Counted from the stretch's first letter, positions 1 through 7,538 are shown. The stretch is 47,837 nt of DNA from Dehalococcoidia bacterium (GCA_004376205.1 SOKG01000164.1:1-47837); one strand, 5' to 3'. Notes: a model not told the origin generated them from the letters alone. A program made the numbers and translations.

Positions 1-32
1 GGTTGGTATTCGACAACCCCTGGCGTACCCAT
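1..32 (-). CDS. Start of an unidentified gene downstream of rplL (partial)
   Basis: Only about ten codons are inside the window, reading M-G-T-P-G-V-V-E-Y-Q. An ATG at 32 is preceded on the minus strand by AGGAGG five bases upstream, so a real start is plausible. It begins 34 bases after the rplL stop in the same direction and would belong to the same operon. In many bacteria rpoB follows rplL, but these first residues do not resemble a typical RpoB start. The product cannot be named. Confidence 0.35.
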   Translation of the reverse strand, partial: MGTPGVVEYQ

Positions 33-66
33 GGCCACCTCCTGGTTGGCTGTGATGGCAAAGCGT

Positions 67-579
67 CTATGTTATCTCAATGGTGGCACCGGCTGCCTCC
101 AGCTTCTCCTTGAGGGTCGCTGCCTCGGCCTTGTTCACGCCTTCCCTCACCGGCTTGGGAGCGCTTTCCACCAGCTCCTTAGCCTCTTTCAGACCGAGGG
201 TGGTTACCTCACGCACGGCTTTTATGACGCTTATCTTGTTGGCACCTATGTCCTTGAGGACCACACTGAACTCTGTCTGCTCTTCTGCTTCGGCAGGAGC
301 GGCGCCGGCAGCAGCGGCTGGAGCGCCGGCGGCGGCCACCATTGGGGCAGCAGCGCTGACCCCGAGCGTCTCTTCCAGGGTCTTAACCAGCTCCGATAGC
401 TCGAGGACAGTCATTTCTTTGATAGCGGCCACCACGTCATCTTTGCTCATCGCCTTGGTTTCCTTTTTGGCAGCAGTAGCGCGCTTCTTAGGGGCCTTTT
501 CTTCCTCTGTGGTCATCTCACTAGCCTCCTCTTTCTGCTTTTCCGGGGCATCCTTGGCGGTTGCTTCATCGCTGGACAT
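67..579 (-). CDS. rplL: 50S ribosomal protein L7/L12
   Basis: Ribosomal stalk protein that recruits and stimulates the translational GTPases EF-Tu and EF-G. The usual body starts at MSKDDVVAAIKEM (residue 44), followed by an Ala/Gly-rich hinge and the conserved C-terminal domain (EKTEFSVVL-like, then GLKEAKELVE, ending ATIEIT). An unusual N-terminal extension of about 43 residues, charged and rich in Lys, Glu and Ala, precedes the family body; the total is 170 aa against the usual 120-130. The start at 579 has GGGAGG 8 bases upstream. A second ATG at 516 also has AGGAGG in good position and would give 149 aa. The gene overlaps the end of rplJ by 14 bases, which suggests translational coupling. 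Confidence 0.95.
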   Translation of the reverse strand: MSSDEATAKDAPEKQKEEASEMTTEEEKAPKKRATAAKKETKAMSKDDVVAAIKEMTVLELSELVKTLEETLGVSAAAPMVAAAGAPAAAAGAAPAEAEEQTEFSVVLKDIGANKISVIKAVREVTTLGLKEAKELVESAPKPVREGVNKAEAATLKEKLEAAGATIEIT

Positions 580-1105
580 CTGTTGTTCCTCCCAATTGTT
601 GAATTCTGGCATTCAGTACCGAGCTGAGGCCACGCATGTTGCCGCTGAGCACGTTCTGCAGCGAAACGATGGGGCTCAGCAGTAGTCCCAGTAGTATTGC
701 TCGCAATACCTCTATGGAGGGCAAGGTGGCGAGTCTTTTTACTTCCTCAGAGCCGATCAGTTGGCTATCAATAAGCCCCCCCTTTATGCTGAGGGTCGTT
801 TTCGAAATGCGGATGTAGTCAGCCAGGGCCTTCGCCAGTTGAAGGATGTCCTCACTGCCAAAGGCGAGCGCTGTCGGTCCTGTAAGCAGTTGGAAAAGCT
901 CTTGTTTGCCTGCATTTTCAGCAGCGAATTTGGCCAACCTGTTTTTGACCACGTGGTATTCGGTGCCTATATTCCGTAGCTGGTGTCGTAGTTCCGACAT
1001 CTCGGCTACCGAGAGCCCACGGTAGTCGGTGGCGATTACAAACTTGCTCTGGGAGAGCAGTTCAGTCAGTTGGTCTACAATCTGGGGCTTTTTCTTGGTG
1101 GTCAT
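566..1105 (-). CDS. rplJ: 50S ribosomal protein L10
   Basis: L10 forms the base of the ribosomal stalk, binding 23S rRNA through its N-terminal domain and L7/L12 dimers through its C-terminal helix. The family pattern is clear: the N-terminal KSKFVIATDYRGLSV-like segment, then VVKNRLAKFAAE, then a C-terminal helix. The 179-aa length is normal. The ATG at 1105 was chosen over an upstream frame extension because AGGAGG sits about 9 bases before it and because the L10 leader with its attenuator lies immediately upstream. Expression is probably controlled by L10 (or the L10-L12 complex) binding that leader. Confidence 0.97.
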   Translation of the reverse strand: MTTKKKPQIVDQLTELLSQSKFVIATDYRGLSVAEMSELRHQLRNIGTEYHVVKNRLAKFAAENAGKQELFQLLTGPTALAFGSEDILQLAKALADYIRISKTTLSIKGGLIDSQLIGSEEVKRLATLPSIEVLRAILLGLLLSPIVSLQNVLSGNMRGLSSVLNARIQQLGGTTDVQR

Positions 1106-1129
1106 CCCTTTTATCCTCCTACTAAAAAA

Positions 1130-1228
1130 GAGTCCTTGGTGCCTGCAGCACAAGGACTCCTCTCATTCAAGAAGAATTGCCTCGGCAGGCACAGGTTTAA
1201 GCCACTACGGCACCTGCTGTCTTGGGCC
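1130..1228 (-). promoter_or_regulatory. L10-type ribosomal protein leader with attenuator hairpin
   Basis: On the minus strand the untranslated region before rplJ contains AAGACAGCAGGTG (complement of about 1211-1223) and, some 20 bases later, GCCTGCCGAGG (about 1181-1191). These are the hallmark strands of the L10 leader that mimics the L10-binding site of 23S rRNA. It is followed by a perfect 9-bp stem GAGTCCTTG/CAAGGACTC (1151-1159 with 1130-1138) and then six T residues, an intrinsic terminator just before the rplJ Shine-Dalgarno. Known biology of the family is autogenous control by L10; attenuation here is inferred from the terminator. Confidence 0.85.
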
Positions 1229-1270
1229 TTATTCAGTTTTTATCGGAAGTAACGCCAGGGGTTCAGGCCC

Positions 1271-2449
1271 TCAGCGGCCGGGCACACCGAAAATGCCCAT
1301 GCTACACATAAAGGTGCCTGGATGTCCTCCCTGGTTATGAGCTATTCCCAGTTCAACGTTCTTAAGCTGGCGGGATGGCTCTTCGGCTTTGCCCTGGACC
1401 TGCTTATATATCTCGTAGACTTCTCTGATGCCACTGGCTCCCACAGGGTGGCCGAACGACTTCAGGCCGCCGCCAGCATTAAAGGCTACCTCGCCGTCTA
1501 AAGCAAACGTGCTGGCTTCGATATCGTATTTGGCTGTTCCACGCTCGCAGAAGCCCATAGCCTCATAGCACATGAGCTCCGCGATGGAGAAGCAGTCGTG
1601 ACACTCCACTAAATCTATCTCTTTACGGGGATCTTTGATTTCGGCCTGCTGATATACCTGCTGGGTTGCCCTGTAGGTTTCCTCCCAGTGCACCCAGTCA
1701 TAGTCGGTCATCATCTTGCCGCAGCCGGGCCCTGCTGAATTGCCCAATGCCTTGACGGTGATATAGTCCTTCCTGAATTTTGGAGCGTCCTCAGCACGGC
1801 AGAGGATGGCAGCGGCGGCGCCATCGGTTACCCCGCAGCAGTCAAAGAGCCCCAGAGGCCAAGCGATTATGGGGGCGCCTAGGGCTTGTTCTACGGTTAT
1901 CTCACGGCGCAGATGAGCCTTGGGATTGCGGGCACCGTTATAGTGGCTCTTCACCGAGATCATAGCGAGGTGCTTTTTCTCCGCTCCGTACATAGCGAAG
2001 TACTTGGTGGCTGCCAGGGCATAGCGCCCCGGCGGGGTCGCCTGGATGCCAAACACCGGATGTACGCCACCCATCGGCTCGCCAGAGCCCAGACCTCCGA
2101 CACCTCGGTCCTTGGTCTTTTCAAAGCCAACGCAAAGGACGAGGTCATAAGCCTTGGCAATCAGTGCATAAGTAGCTGCCCTGATGGTCTCCAGGCCGGT
2201 GCCGCAGAGGTTCTCCACCCTGACAATGGGGATATAGTCCAGCTTGAGGGGATAGGCAAGGCTTTGGCCGCCGGCGAATCCAAGGGTGCCGGACCATGCC
2301 GCCTGGATATCTTTGGGTCCGACCCCGGCATCTTCGAAAGCTTCGTAGGCTGCTTCCACAACCAGGTCCCAGGCGCTGCAATCCCAGCGCTCCCCGAACT
2401 TACTGCAACCCATACCTACGATAGCAACTTTATCTTTAATGCTTTCCAT
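1271..2449 (-). CDS. Thiolase-family acyl-CoA acetyltransferase (SCP2/archaeal type)
   Basis: A 392-residue thiolase-fold protein of the SCP2/archaeal acetoacetyl-CoA thiolase type. Visible landmarks are the nucleophile loop VENLCGTGLETI (Cys near 82), the VECHDCFSIAE segment (near 280-290), GHPVGASG with the catalytic His near 333, and HNQGGHPG in place of the C-terminal CxGGG of classical thiolases. The nucleophilic Cys and His are therefore present. It lies 3 bases after the HMGS/DUF35 fusion gene, and its Shine-Dalgarno (AAGGAGG) is inside the last codons of that gene. The pair probably forms one acyl-CoA condensing or cleaving complex. The substrate is unknown. It sits between rplA and rplJ, a most unusual place for a metabolic gene. 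Confidence 0.88.
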   Translation of the reverse strand: MESIKDKVAIVGMGCSKFGERWDCSAWDLVVEAAYEAFEDAGVGPKDIQAAWSGTLGFAGGQSLAYPLKLDYIPIVRVENLCGTGLETIRAATYALIAKAYDLVLCVGFEKTKDRGVGGLGSGEPMGGVHPVFGIQATPPGRYALAATKYFAMYGAEKKHLAMISVKSHYNGARNPKAHLRREITVEQALGAPIIAWPLGLFDCCGVTDGAAAAILCRAEDAPKFRKDYITVKALGNSAGPGCGKMMTDYDWVHWEETYRATQQVYQQAEIKDPRKEIDLVECHDCFSIAELMCYEAMGFCERGTAKYDIEASTFALDGEVAFNAGGGLKSFGHPVGASGIREVYEIYKQVQGKAEEPSRQLKNVELGIAHNQGGHPGTFMCSMGIFGVPGR

Positions 2450-2452
2450 CTT

Positions 2453-3877
2453 TCATCCTCCTTGGGCCACCCGCAGAGGACGGCATTTCCAGTAGTAGTT
2501 GCGAATACCGCGTTCGCTGTGCATCCATCTGAAGGTGAGCTCGACCGGCATCCCGTCTTCAACCTTATCAGGGTCGCGGTCTGTCATCTGGGCGTAGAAC
2601 CTTCCTCCTTCATCGAAGTCGAGGATACATAGGATGATCGGGGGGTCGAGGCTAGGTCCGAGGAAATCCTTGCTATAGGTGAAAAGCTTGGCGCTTCTCT
2701 CTGCGAGGCGGATCTCCTCGAACTGGTCCTTGCTCTGGCAGTACATGCAGATCCTTTGCGGCGGGAAGTTGATATTGCCGCAGGCCAGACATTTCTCGCC
2801 ACGGCAGTTGATGTTCCACCTGCGATCCCGCCACGAGATAGTGGCTGCGGACTGATTCTCCCACTGAGTCCATCCCTGGAGGAGGCCACGGTAGCGCAGG
2901 TACTTATCGTAATTGGGCAGAGACAACTTTGATGCCAGATGGTATTTTATCCCTCGCCGATCTCTTGCCTTTTCTATTCCCTCAGTGACGGTGAGGACGA
3001 AGGCATCTGCGCCATCACTGTAGTTGGCGACCAGCATTTTTTCACCAGCCTTTGCTTCCTCCAGCGCAGCGACTAGCATCATTAGTGTATAAGCAGTGCC
3101 GGTATTGCCTACCGTTGAGAACATGCTGTCTTGAAGTTGGGTATCGGCGTCAATATCGAGCCTTCTTGCCAATTGCTGATGTCTCCTGCCATTGAAAGCG
3201 TAGAGGACAAACTTGGAGAAATCGGCTGGCGTCAGCCCGCATTTCTCCATGACGTCCTTAACAGCCTGTTGAGTGTTTTCCAGATAGCCGTGGGTAATGA
3301 TAAAGCGATCCTCCCATGATCTGACGAAAGTGTCGCCATCCAATCGCCACAGGTCCATTATGTCGTCATAGTGAGTATGACTTCCGTCTACGTTTGCGAC
3401 TACGTCGGAGTTACCGAGAAGGATGGCGGCGGCTCCGTCTCCAAATGCCCCTTCGTACTCAGTGGAAGGCTGCCCTAATCGGCAGTCTGAGGCAACTACC
3501 AGAACCTTTTTTGCTGAGCCGGCAGCGATGGCATCCAGGGCAGCTCGCATGGCGATGGTTCCCGCTCTCAGGGAGTTGGCAAAGTCGGCGGTTATGGTGC
3601 TGCGTTTGAGGTCAAGCGCTTCAGCGACCAGGTTGGCACACTGCTTTTCTTTGTAAGGAGTCGTGGTGGATGCCAAGAATAGGCCTTCGACTTCAGCCCG
3701 GTCAATGCCCTGTAGGCAATTGTTCCCGGCTTCCACTGCCATGGTAACGCTGTCTTCATCGAAGTTGGCGACTGCTCTCTCTCCCGCGATAGGTATGCCG
3801 CCCCATGTTTGCCAGATTAGATCACGGCCTAGTCGGTAAATGGGTATATAAGCGCCGCAGGAAACAATCCCTGCCAT
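2453..3877 (-). CDS. HMG-CoA synthase-like protein fused to DUF35 zinc-ribbon/OB domain
   Basis: 474 residues. Residues 1-345 resemble the thiolase-fold HMG-CoA synthase family (N-terminal GIVSCGAYIP, FGDGAAAILL near 145-155, TVGNTGTA near 255-262). Residues 355-382 form a zinc ribbon with C363, C366, C377 and C380 (KCLACGN and RICMYC), followed by an OB-like domain to about 470, the DUF35 arrangement. In archaea a separate DUF35 protein bridges thiolase and HMG-CoA synthase; here it is fused. The position of the catalytic Cys reads NSLRAGT (101-107) with no Cys, and the usual catalytic His region reads LYAFNGRRH, so ordinary HMGS chemistry is doubtful. A structural or channeling partner for the adjacent thiolase is more likely. 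The start at 3877 has AAAGGAG. Confidence 0.85.
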   Translation of the reverse strand: MAGIVSCGAYIPIYRLGRDLIWQTWGGIPIAGERAVANFDEDSVTMAVEAGNNCLQGIDRAEVEGLFLASTTTPYKEKQCANLVAEALDLKRSTITADFANSLRAGTIAMRAALDAIAAGSAKKVLVVASDCRLGQPSTEYEGAFGDGAAAILLGNSDVVANVDGSHTHYDDIMDLWRLDGDTFVRSWEDRFIITHGYLENTQQAVKDVMEKCGLTPADFSKFVLYAFNGRRHQQLARRLDIDADTQLQDSMFSTVGNTGTAYTLMMLVAALEEAKAGEKMLVANYSDGADAFVLTVTEGIEKARDRRGIKYHLASKLSLPNYDKYLRYRGLLQGWTQWENQSAATISWRDRRWNINCRGEKCLACGNINFPPQRICMYCQSKDQFEEIRLAERSAKLFTYSKDFLGPSLDPPIILCILDFDEGGRFYAQMTDRDPDKVEDGMPVELTFRWMHSERGIRNYYWKCRPLRVAQGG

Positions 3878-3944
3878 TTAGGTCTCCTTTCGCAAAGTCA
3901 TGCCCGACTATCTGCCGTGGCTGAAATGGCAACAAAGCCGACCG

Positions 3945-4658
3945 TTAGGCGGTAGTCAGAGAAAGGGTTGGAGTTAGATCAAGCTTAATTCCCGGTCCCA
4001 TTGAGGTTGTTAGTGAGGCACTTCTAATAAATTGACCCTTGGCGCCACTGGGCTTTGCCTTGACCACGGCATCAACTATTGCGGCCAAGTTTTCCAGTAG
4101 TTTCTCGTCATCGAAGCTGATCTTGCCTAGCGGTGTATGGATGATGGCGGTTTTGTCCAACTTGAATTCCACCCGGCCCTTGCGAACGTCTGCAATAACC
4201 TGGGGTAGATCGCCGGGTTGTGCGACGGTGCCTGATTTAGGATTTGGCATCAGCCCTCGTCGCCCCAAGACCTTGCCCAGTTTGCCGATCCTGGGCATCA
4301 TATCTGGGGTGGCGATAGCGACATCGAATTCGAGCCAGCCATCCTCAATCTTCTTAATCAACTCGTCCCCGCCGACATAGTCGGCTCCGGCGTCTCGGGC
4401 GGTCTTTTCTGACTCGCCTTGAGTAAGGACCAAGACTCGCACTGCCTTGCCCAGGCCGTTGGGCAGTAGAGCTATTCCACGAACTTGCTGGTCAGCATGG
4501 CGGGGGTCAACCCCCATACGCAGGTGGAGCTCAACTGTCTCGTCGAATCCGGCGTAGGACACTTGCTTAGCAAGGCTGATCGCCTCTTGGGGATGATATA
4601 GCTTATTCCCATCCAACTTATTTAGTGCTTCAAGATACTTTTTACCGTGTTTAGCCAT
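3945..4658 (-). CDS. rplA: 50S ribosomal protein L1
   Basis: L1 forms the mobile stalk at the E site and helps release deacylated tRNA; in many bacteria it also represses its own operon. The start MAKHGKKYLEALNKL, the central GRRGLMPNPKSGTV segment that contacts rRNA, and the C-terminal SxxxTTSMGPGIKLD are diagnostic. The length of 237 aa is normal. AGGAG precedes the ATG. It begins 7 bases after rplK. The 67-base gap to the next gene (the HMGS/DUF35 fusion) holds only a weak 4-bp hairpin with no clear T-run, so read-through is likely. Confidence 0.98.
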   Translation of the reverse strand: MAKHGKKYLEALNKLDGNKLYHPQEAISLAKQVSYAGFDETVELHLRMGVDPRHADQQVRGIALLPNGLGKAVRVLVLTQGESEKTARDAGADYVGGDELIKKIEDGWLEFDVAIATPDMMPRIGKLGKVLGRRGLMPNPKSGTVAQPGDLPQVIADVRKGRVEFKLDKTAIIHTPLGKISFDDEKLLENLAAIVDAVVKAKPSGAKGQFIRSASLTTSMGPGIKLDLTPTLSLTTA

Positions 4659-4665
4659 GCCACTC

Positions 4666-5091
4666 CTAGCTTGTTATGTCGATACCCATGCTTCGTGCTG
4701 TGCCTTCTACTATCCTCATGGCCCCTTCGATGTCGATGGCATTTAGATCCTTTAGCTTGAGTTCGGCGATCTCGCGGATCTTCTCTCTGGGAAGGCTGCC
4801 GATCTTATTCCGCCTCGGGTCGTCACTCCCCTTTTCCGCGCCCAGCGCTCTTTTCAGCAAATCGGCCGCAGGGGGCGTCTTGGTGACGAAGATGAAGGAG
4901 CGATCTTCATAGATAGTTATCTCCACGGGAACAATCGAGCCTGCTTGTGATGCAGTCTGGTCGTTATATTCCTTGCAGAAGGCCATGATATTAACTCCGT
5001 GTTGCCCCAGAGCAGGGCCAACCGGTGGAGCCGGGGTCGCTTTGCCCGCTTCTATCTGAAGTTTGACTACTGCCTTGAGCTTCTTTGCCAT
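4666..5091 (-). CDS. rplK: 50S ribosomal protein L11
   Basis: L11 is part of the GTPase-associated centre and, with RelA-type enzymes, of the stringent response. The proline-rich N-terminal KATPAPPVGPALGQHG loop and the C-terminal GTARSMGI rRNA-binding motif are both present; 141 aa is the standard length. It is upstream of rplA, the normal order. The 149-base gap before it, after nusG, is AT-rich and shows no clear promoter or L1-type control site that I can identify. Confidence 0.98.
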   Translation of the reverse strand: MAKKLKAVVKLQIEAGKATPAPPVGPALGQHGVNIMAFCKEYNDQTASQAGSIVPVEITIYEDRSFIFVTKTPPAADLLKRALGAEKGSDDPRRNKIGSLPREKIREIAELKLKDLNAIDIEGAMRIVEGTARSMGIDITS

Positions 5092-5240
5092 TTTCCCAAC
5101 CTCAATTAAGCACCAAATCCGGAATACGAAATCCTTTTGAGCAGAGGAATTTTGAATTTGTTCAGTGCTTCGAAATCAGTATTTAGATTTTCCCTATATG
5201 CCATGCGCAGGTATTTATGTCATCGTATGTAGCTTGCAGG

Positions 5241-5789
5241 TCACAGCCTTTCCACCTGTAGAAAGTCTAGTTCCACCGGGGTTTCCCGCCCGAAGAAGGA
5301 AACCAGGACCTTCACTTTGCCCTTCTCCTCGTTGAGATCGTCGACCACCCCAATGAAATCAATGAAAGGCCCGTCGATTATGCGAATGCTCTGTCCCCTG
5401 GCGAAGCCCACCTTGACCCTCGGTATCTCAGACTCCATTTGCTTGAGAATATGTTCGACCTCTTCCTTGTCGAGGGCAACGGGTTCGATTTTGCCTTTGT
5501 CATCTTGGGTGCTTACGATCCCAGTGACCCCTGGCGTGTTGCGCACAACGTGCCAGCTCTCCTCATCCATGACCATCTCGACCATGATATACCCCGGGAA
5601 TATCTTCCTGGCCACGGTACGTCGCTGGCCGTCCTTTATTTCCATCTCATCTTCTGTGGGCACCACTACCTGGAAGATCTTGTCCCCGATATCCATGGAT
5701 TCGATGCGATGCTCCAGGTTTGTCTTCACCCGGTCTTCGTATCCCGAGTAGGTATGGATGACATACCATTCTTTTTCGCTTTGTTCCAT
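5241..5789 (-). CDS. nusG: Transcription termination/antitermination factor NusG
   Basis: NusG binds RNA polymerase and couples it to Rho or to the leading ribosome. The N-terminal NGN domain (EWYVIHTYSGYEDRVKTNL, then IFPGYIMVEM) and the C-terminal KOW domain (VGFARGQSIRIIDGPFIDF, then VLVSFFGRETPVEL) are complete in 182 aa. A GGTGGAT sequence precedes the ATG. It follows secE in the standard secE-nusG-rplK-rplA order. Confidence 0.98.
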   Translation of the reverse strand: MEQSEKEWYVIHTYSGYEDRVKTNLEHRIESMDIGDKIFQVVVPTEDEMEIKDGQRRTVARKIFPGYIMVEMVMDEESWHVVRNTPGVTGIVSTQDDKGKIEPVALDKEEVEHILKQMESEIPRVKVGFARGQSIRIIDGPFIDFIGVVDDLNEEKGKVKVLVSFFGRETPVELDFLQVERL

Positions 5790-5896
5790 AAAGATCCACC
5801 CAATCTCAAAAGCTCAAGGAAAGAAATCCATCGATGCGGAGGCTGCTGTCACGGCAATACTGATCTTCTATTTCCTAGCCATGGTGTCTGATCGAG

Positions 5897-6112
5897 TCAT
5901 CTGAACAGGATTGCATTCATCAATTCGGAGAACCCAACATCGATCACCCAGAGGATAATAGCCACTACCATGGTAACGACAATTACAATGGTAGTTAGAT
6001 AGGTAGCTTCTTGCCTTGTGGGCCAAACCACCTTTCTTAACTCTGATATAGTCCCACCAATGAATCTAAACCTTTGTTTTCCTTGTCCTCTAGCCAAAAT
6101 CTGGCGCCTCAA
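5897..6112 (-). CDS. secE: Preprotein translocase subunit SecE
   Basis: A 71-residue single-span SecE of the short bacterial type, which clamps SecY in the SecYEG channel. The conserved amphipathic segment ELRKVVWPTRQEA (about 25-37) is followed by a hydrophobic span of about 22 residues (TTIVIVVTMVVAIILWVIDV). The frame opens with TTG at 6112 and no ATG is available; a second TTG eight bases after a GAGG could be the real start, giving a protein about five residues shorter. It lies between rpmG and nusG, as in most bacteria. Confidence 0.93.
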   Translation of the reverse strand: MRRQILARGQGKQRFRFIGGTISELRKVVWPTRQEATYLTTIVIVVTMVVAIILWVIDVGFSELMNAILFR

Positions 6113-6130
6113 TTTGCTCTCGGTGCCTGT

Positions 6131-6298
6131 CTATTTTGTCTCTCGGTGCAGACTGTGAACCCGGCAACGAGGGCAGAACTTGCTTAACTCCAGCCTTCCT
6201 GGGTCGTTCTTCTTATTCTTATTCGTGGTATACGTCCTCTCCCCACATTGAGTACAGGCGAGATGGATAACGATTCGGGCCTCAGCTTTCTTTGCCAT
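6131..6298 (-). CDS. rpmG: 50S ribosomal protein L33
   Basis: A 55-residue protein read from the minus strand: MAKKAEARIVIHLACTQCGE, then RTYTTNKNKKN, then KFCPRCRVHSLHRETK. Two CxxC pairs (CTQC and CPRC) identify the zinc-binding form of L33, a small 50S protein near the E site. It begins three bases after the tuf stop, so translation is likely coupled, and it precedes secE as expected. No strong Shine-Dalgarno is seen. Confidence 0.95.
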   Translation of the reverse strand: MAKKAEARIVIHLACTQCGERTYTTNKNKKNDPGRLELSKFCPRCRVHSLHRETK

Positions 6299-6301
6299 TT
6301 C

Positions 6302-7507
6302 TTACTCTGTTACGGCTGTGACCAATCCTGCCCCTACTGTTCTGCCGCCTTCTCTGATGGCGAATCTTAGACCTTCCTCCATGGCTATAGGAATAAGTAG
6401 CTTTATTTTCGTTCTAATGTCATCGCCAGGCATTGCCATCTCCACCCCGCTGGGTAGCTCGATCGAGCCGGTGACATCCATGGTCCTGATATAGAACTGC
6501 GGTTTGTATCCGTTGAAGAACGGGGTATGGCGGCCTCCCTCTTCTTTGGTCAATATATATACCTGAGCTTCAAACTGAGTATGAGGCTTGATCGAGCCAA
6601 CGTTCGCCAGCACTTGTCCTCGTTCCACGTCATCGCGTTCTATGCCTCTGAGCAAACAGCCGATGGCATCTCCCGGCTCTCCTTCCTCCAGCGTCTTGTG
6701 GAACATCTCTACGCCGGTGACGACTGTTTTCCTTGTCTCCTTCATCCCCACTATCTCGATCTCTTGCCCTACTTTTACAATACCTCGCTCTATTCTGCCG
6801 GTGGCCACAGTGCCTCGTCCTTTGATGCCGAAGACATCCTCTACAGGCATGAGGAACGGCTTGTCCGCAGCGCGCTCAGGCATGGGTATGTAGTCGTCTA
6901 CAGCGTCCATGAGCTCCAAGATTTGGCCACACCACTCGCACTCCCTCTTGGCGCAGCCACACTCCAGAGCCTTGAGGGCACTCACCCGCACAATGGGAAT
7001 CTCACCTCCGGGAAAGCCGTATTTGGGGAGCAACTCTTCCCTCAACTCGAGCTCTGTAACTTCCAATAGCTCGGGATCGTCCACCATGTCCACTTTGTTC
7101 AGGGCGACAACTATCGCCGGGACCTCTACTTGGCGAGCGAGGAGGAGATGTTCTCTGGTCTGAGGCATTACCCCGTCATCTGCAGCTACCACCAGTATAG
7201 CCCCGTCCATCTGGGCGGCACCTGTTATCATGTTTTTGATATAGTCAGCGTGACCTGGGCAATCCACATGGGCGTAGTGGCGCTTCTCAGTCTCATACTC
7301 GATGTGCGCGATAGCGATTGTCAGCCCTCTTGCCTTCTCCTCTGGGGCATTGTCTATAGATTCGAAGGAGCGGAACTGAGTAGTCCCCACGGTGGCCGCT
7401 AGAACTTTGGTAATTGCTGATGTCAGGGTTGTCTTGCCGTGGTCAACGTGCCCGATTGTGCCCACGTTAACGTGGGGCTTGGTTCGCTCAAAGACCTTCT
7501 TTGCCAT
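6302..7507 (-). CDS. tuf: Translation elongation factor Tu
   Basis: EF-Tu delivers aminoacyl-tRNA to the ribosome as a GTP complex. G1 GHVDHGKTT (19-27), switch region GLTIAIAHIEY, DCPGHADY (82-89), NKVD (137-140) and the domain 2/3 sequences are intact; 401 aa. An insert carrying four cysteines (C183, C185, C190, C193, around GCAKRECEWCG) lies at the end of the G domain, where E. coli EF-Tu has no cysteines. It could bind a metal. GGGAGGAG precedes the ATG. The gene directly follows tRNA-Thr(GGT), like tufB of E. coli, and no tuf copy is present in the str operon of this window. Confidence 0.98.
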   Translation of the reverse strand: MAKKVFERTKPHVNVGTIGHVDHGKTTLTSAITKVLAATVGTTQFRSFESIDNAPEEKARGLTIAIAHIEYETEKRHYAHVDCPGHADYIKNMITGAAQMDGAILVVAADDGVMPQTREHLLLARQVEVPAIVVALNKVDMVDDPELLEVTELELREELLPKYGFPGGEIPIVRVSALKALECGCAKRECEWCGQILELMDAVDDYIPMPERAADKPFLMPVEDVFGIKGRGTVATGRIERGIVKVGQEIEIVGMKETRKTVVTGVEMFHKTLEEGEPGDAIGCLLRGIERDDVERGQVLANVGSIKPHTQFEAQVYILTKEEGGRHTPFFNGYKPQFYIRTMDVTGSIELPSGVEMAMPGDDIRTKIKLLIPIAMEEGLRFAIREGGRTVGAGLVTAVTE

Positions 7508-7538
7508 GTATTCTCCTCCCGTTAGGTTTAATCTAGGT

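Noticed and set aside
80..685. Plus-strand open frame of about 200 codons opposite rplL
   Set aside because: It is a mirror of the alanine-rich rplL coding sequence and has no ribosome site or family resemblance; the same holds for many long antisense frames across the ribosomal genes.
1271..3877. Mevalonate pathway genes (HMG-CoA synthase and acetoacetyl-CoA thiolase)
   Set aside because: The HMGS-like protein lacks the catalytic Cys, is fused to DUF35, and the organism has MEP pathway genes ispD and ispF in the same window.
1271..3877. The acyl-CoA module as a recent mobile insertion
   Set aside because: No inverted repeats, target duplications, transposase or integrase are visible at its edges, and base composition looks like that of the neighbours.
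3878..3944. Terminator after rplA
   Set aside because: Only a 4-bp ACCG/CGGT stem with a broken T tract is seen, too weak to claim.
5092..5240. L1-type autoregulatory site or promoter between nusG and rplK
   Set aside because: I could not find an L1 rRNA-like motif, and the best -35/-10 pair (ATGACA with TATAGG, 19 bases apart) is too weak.
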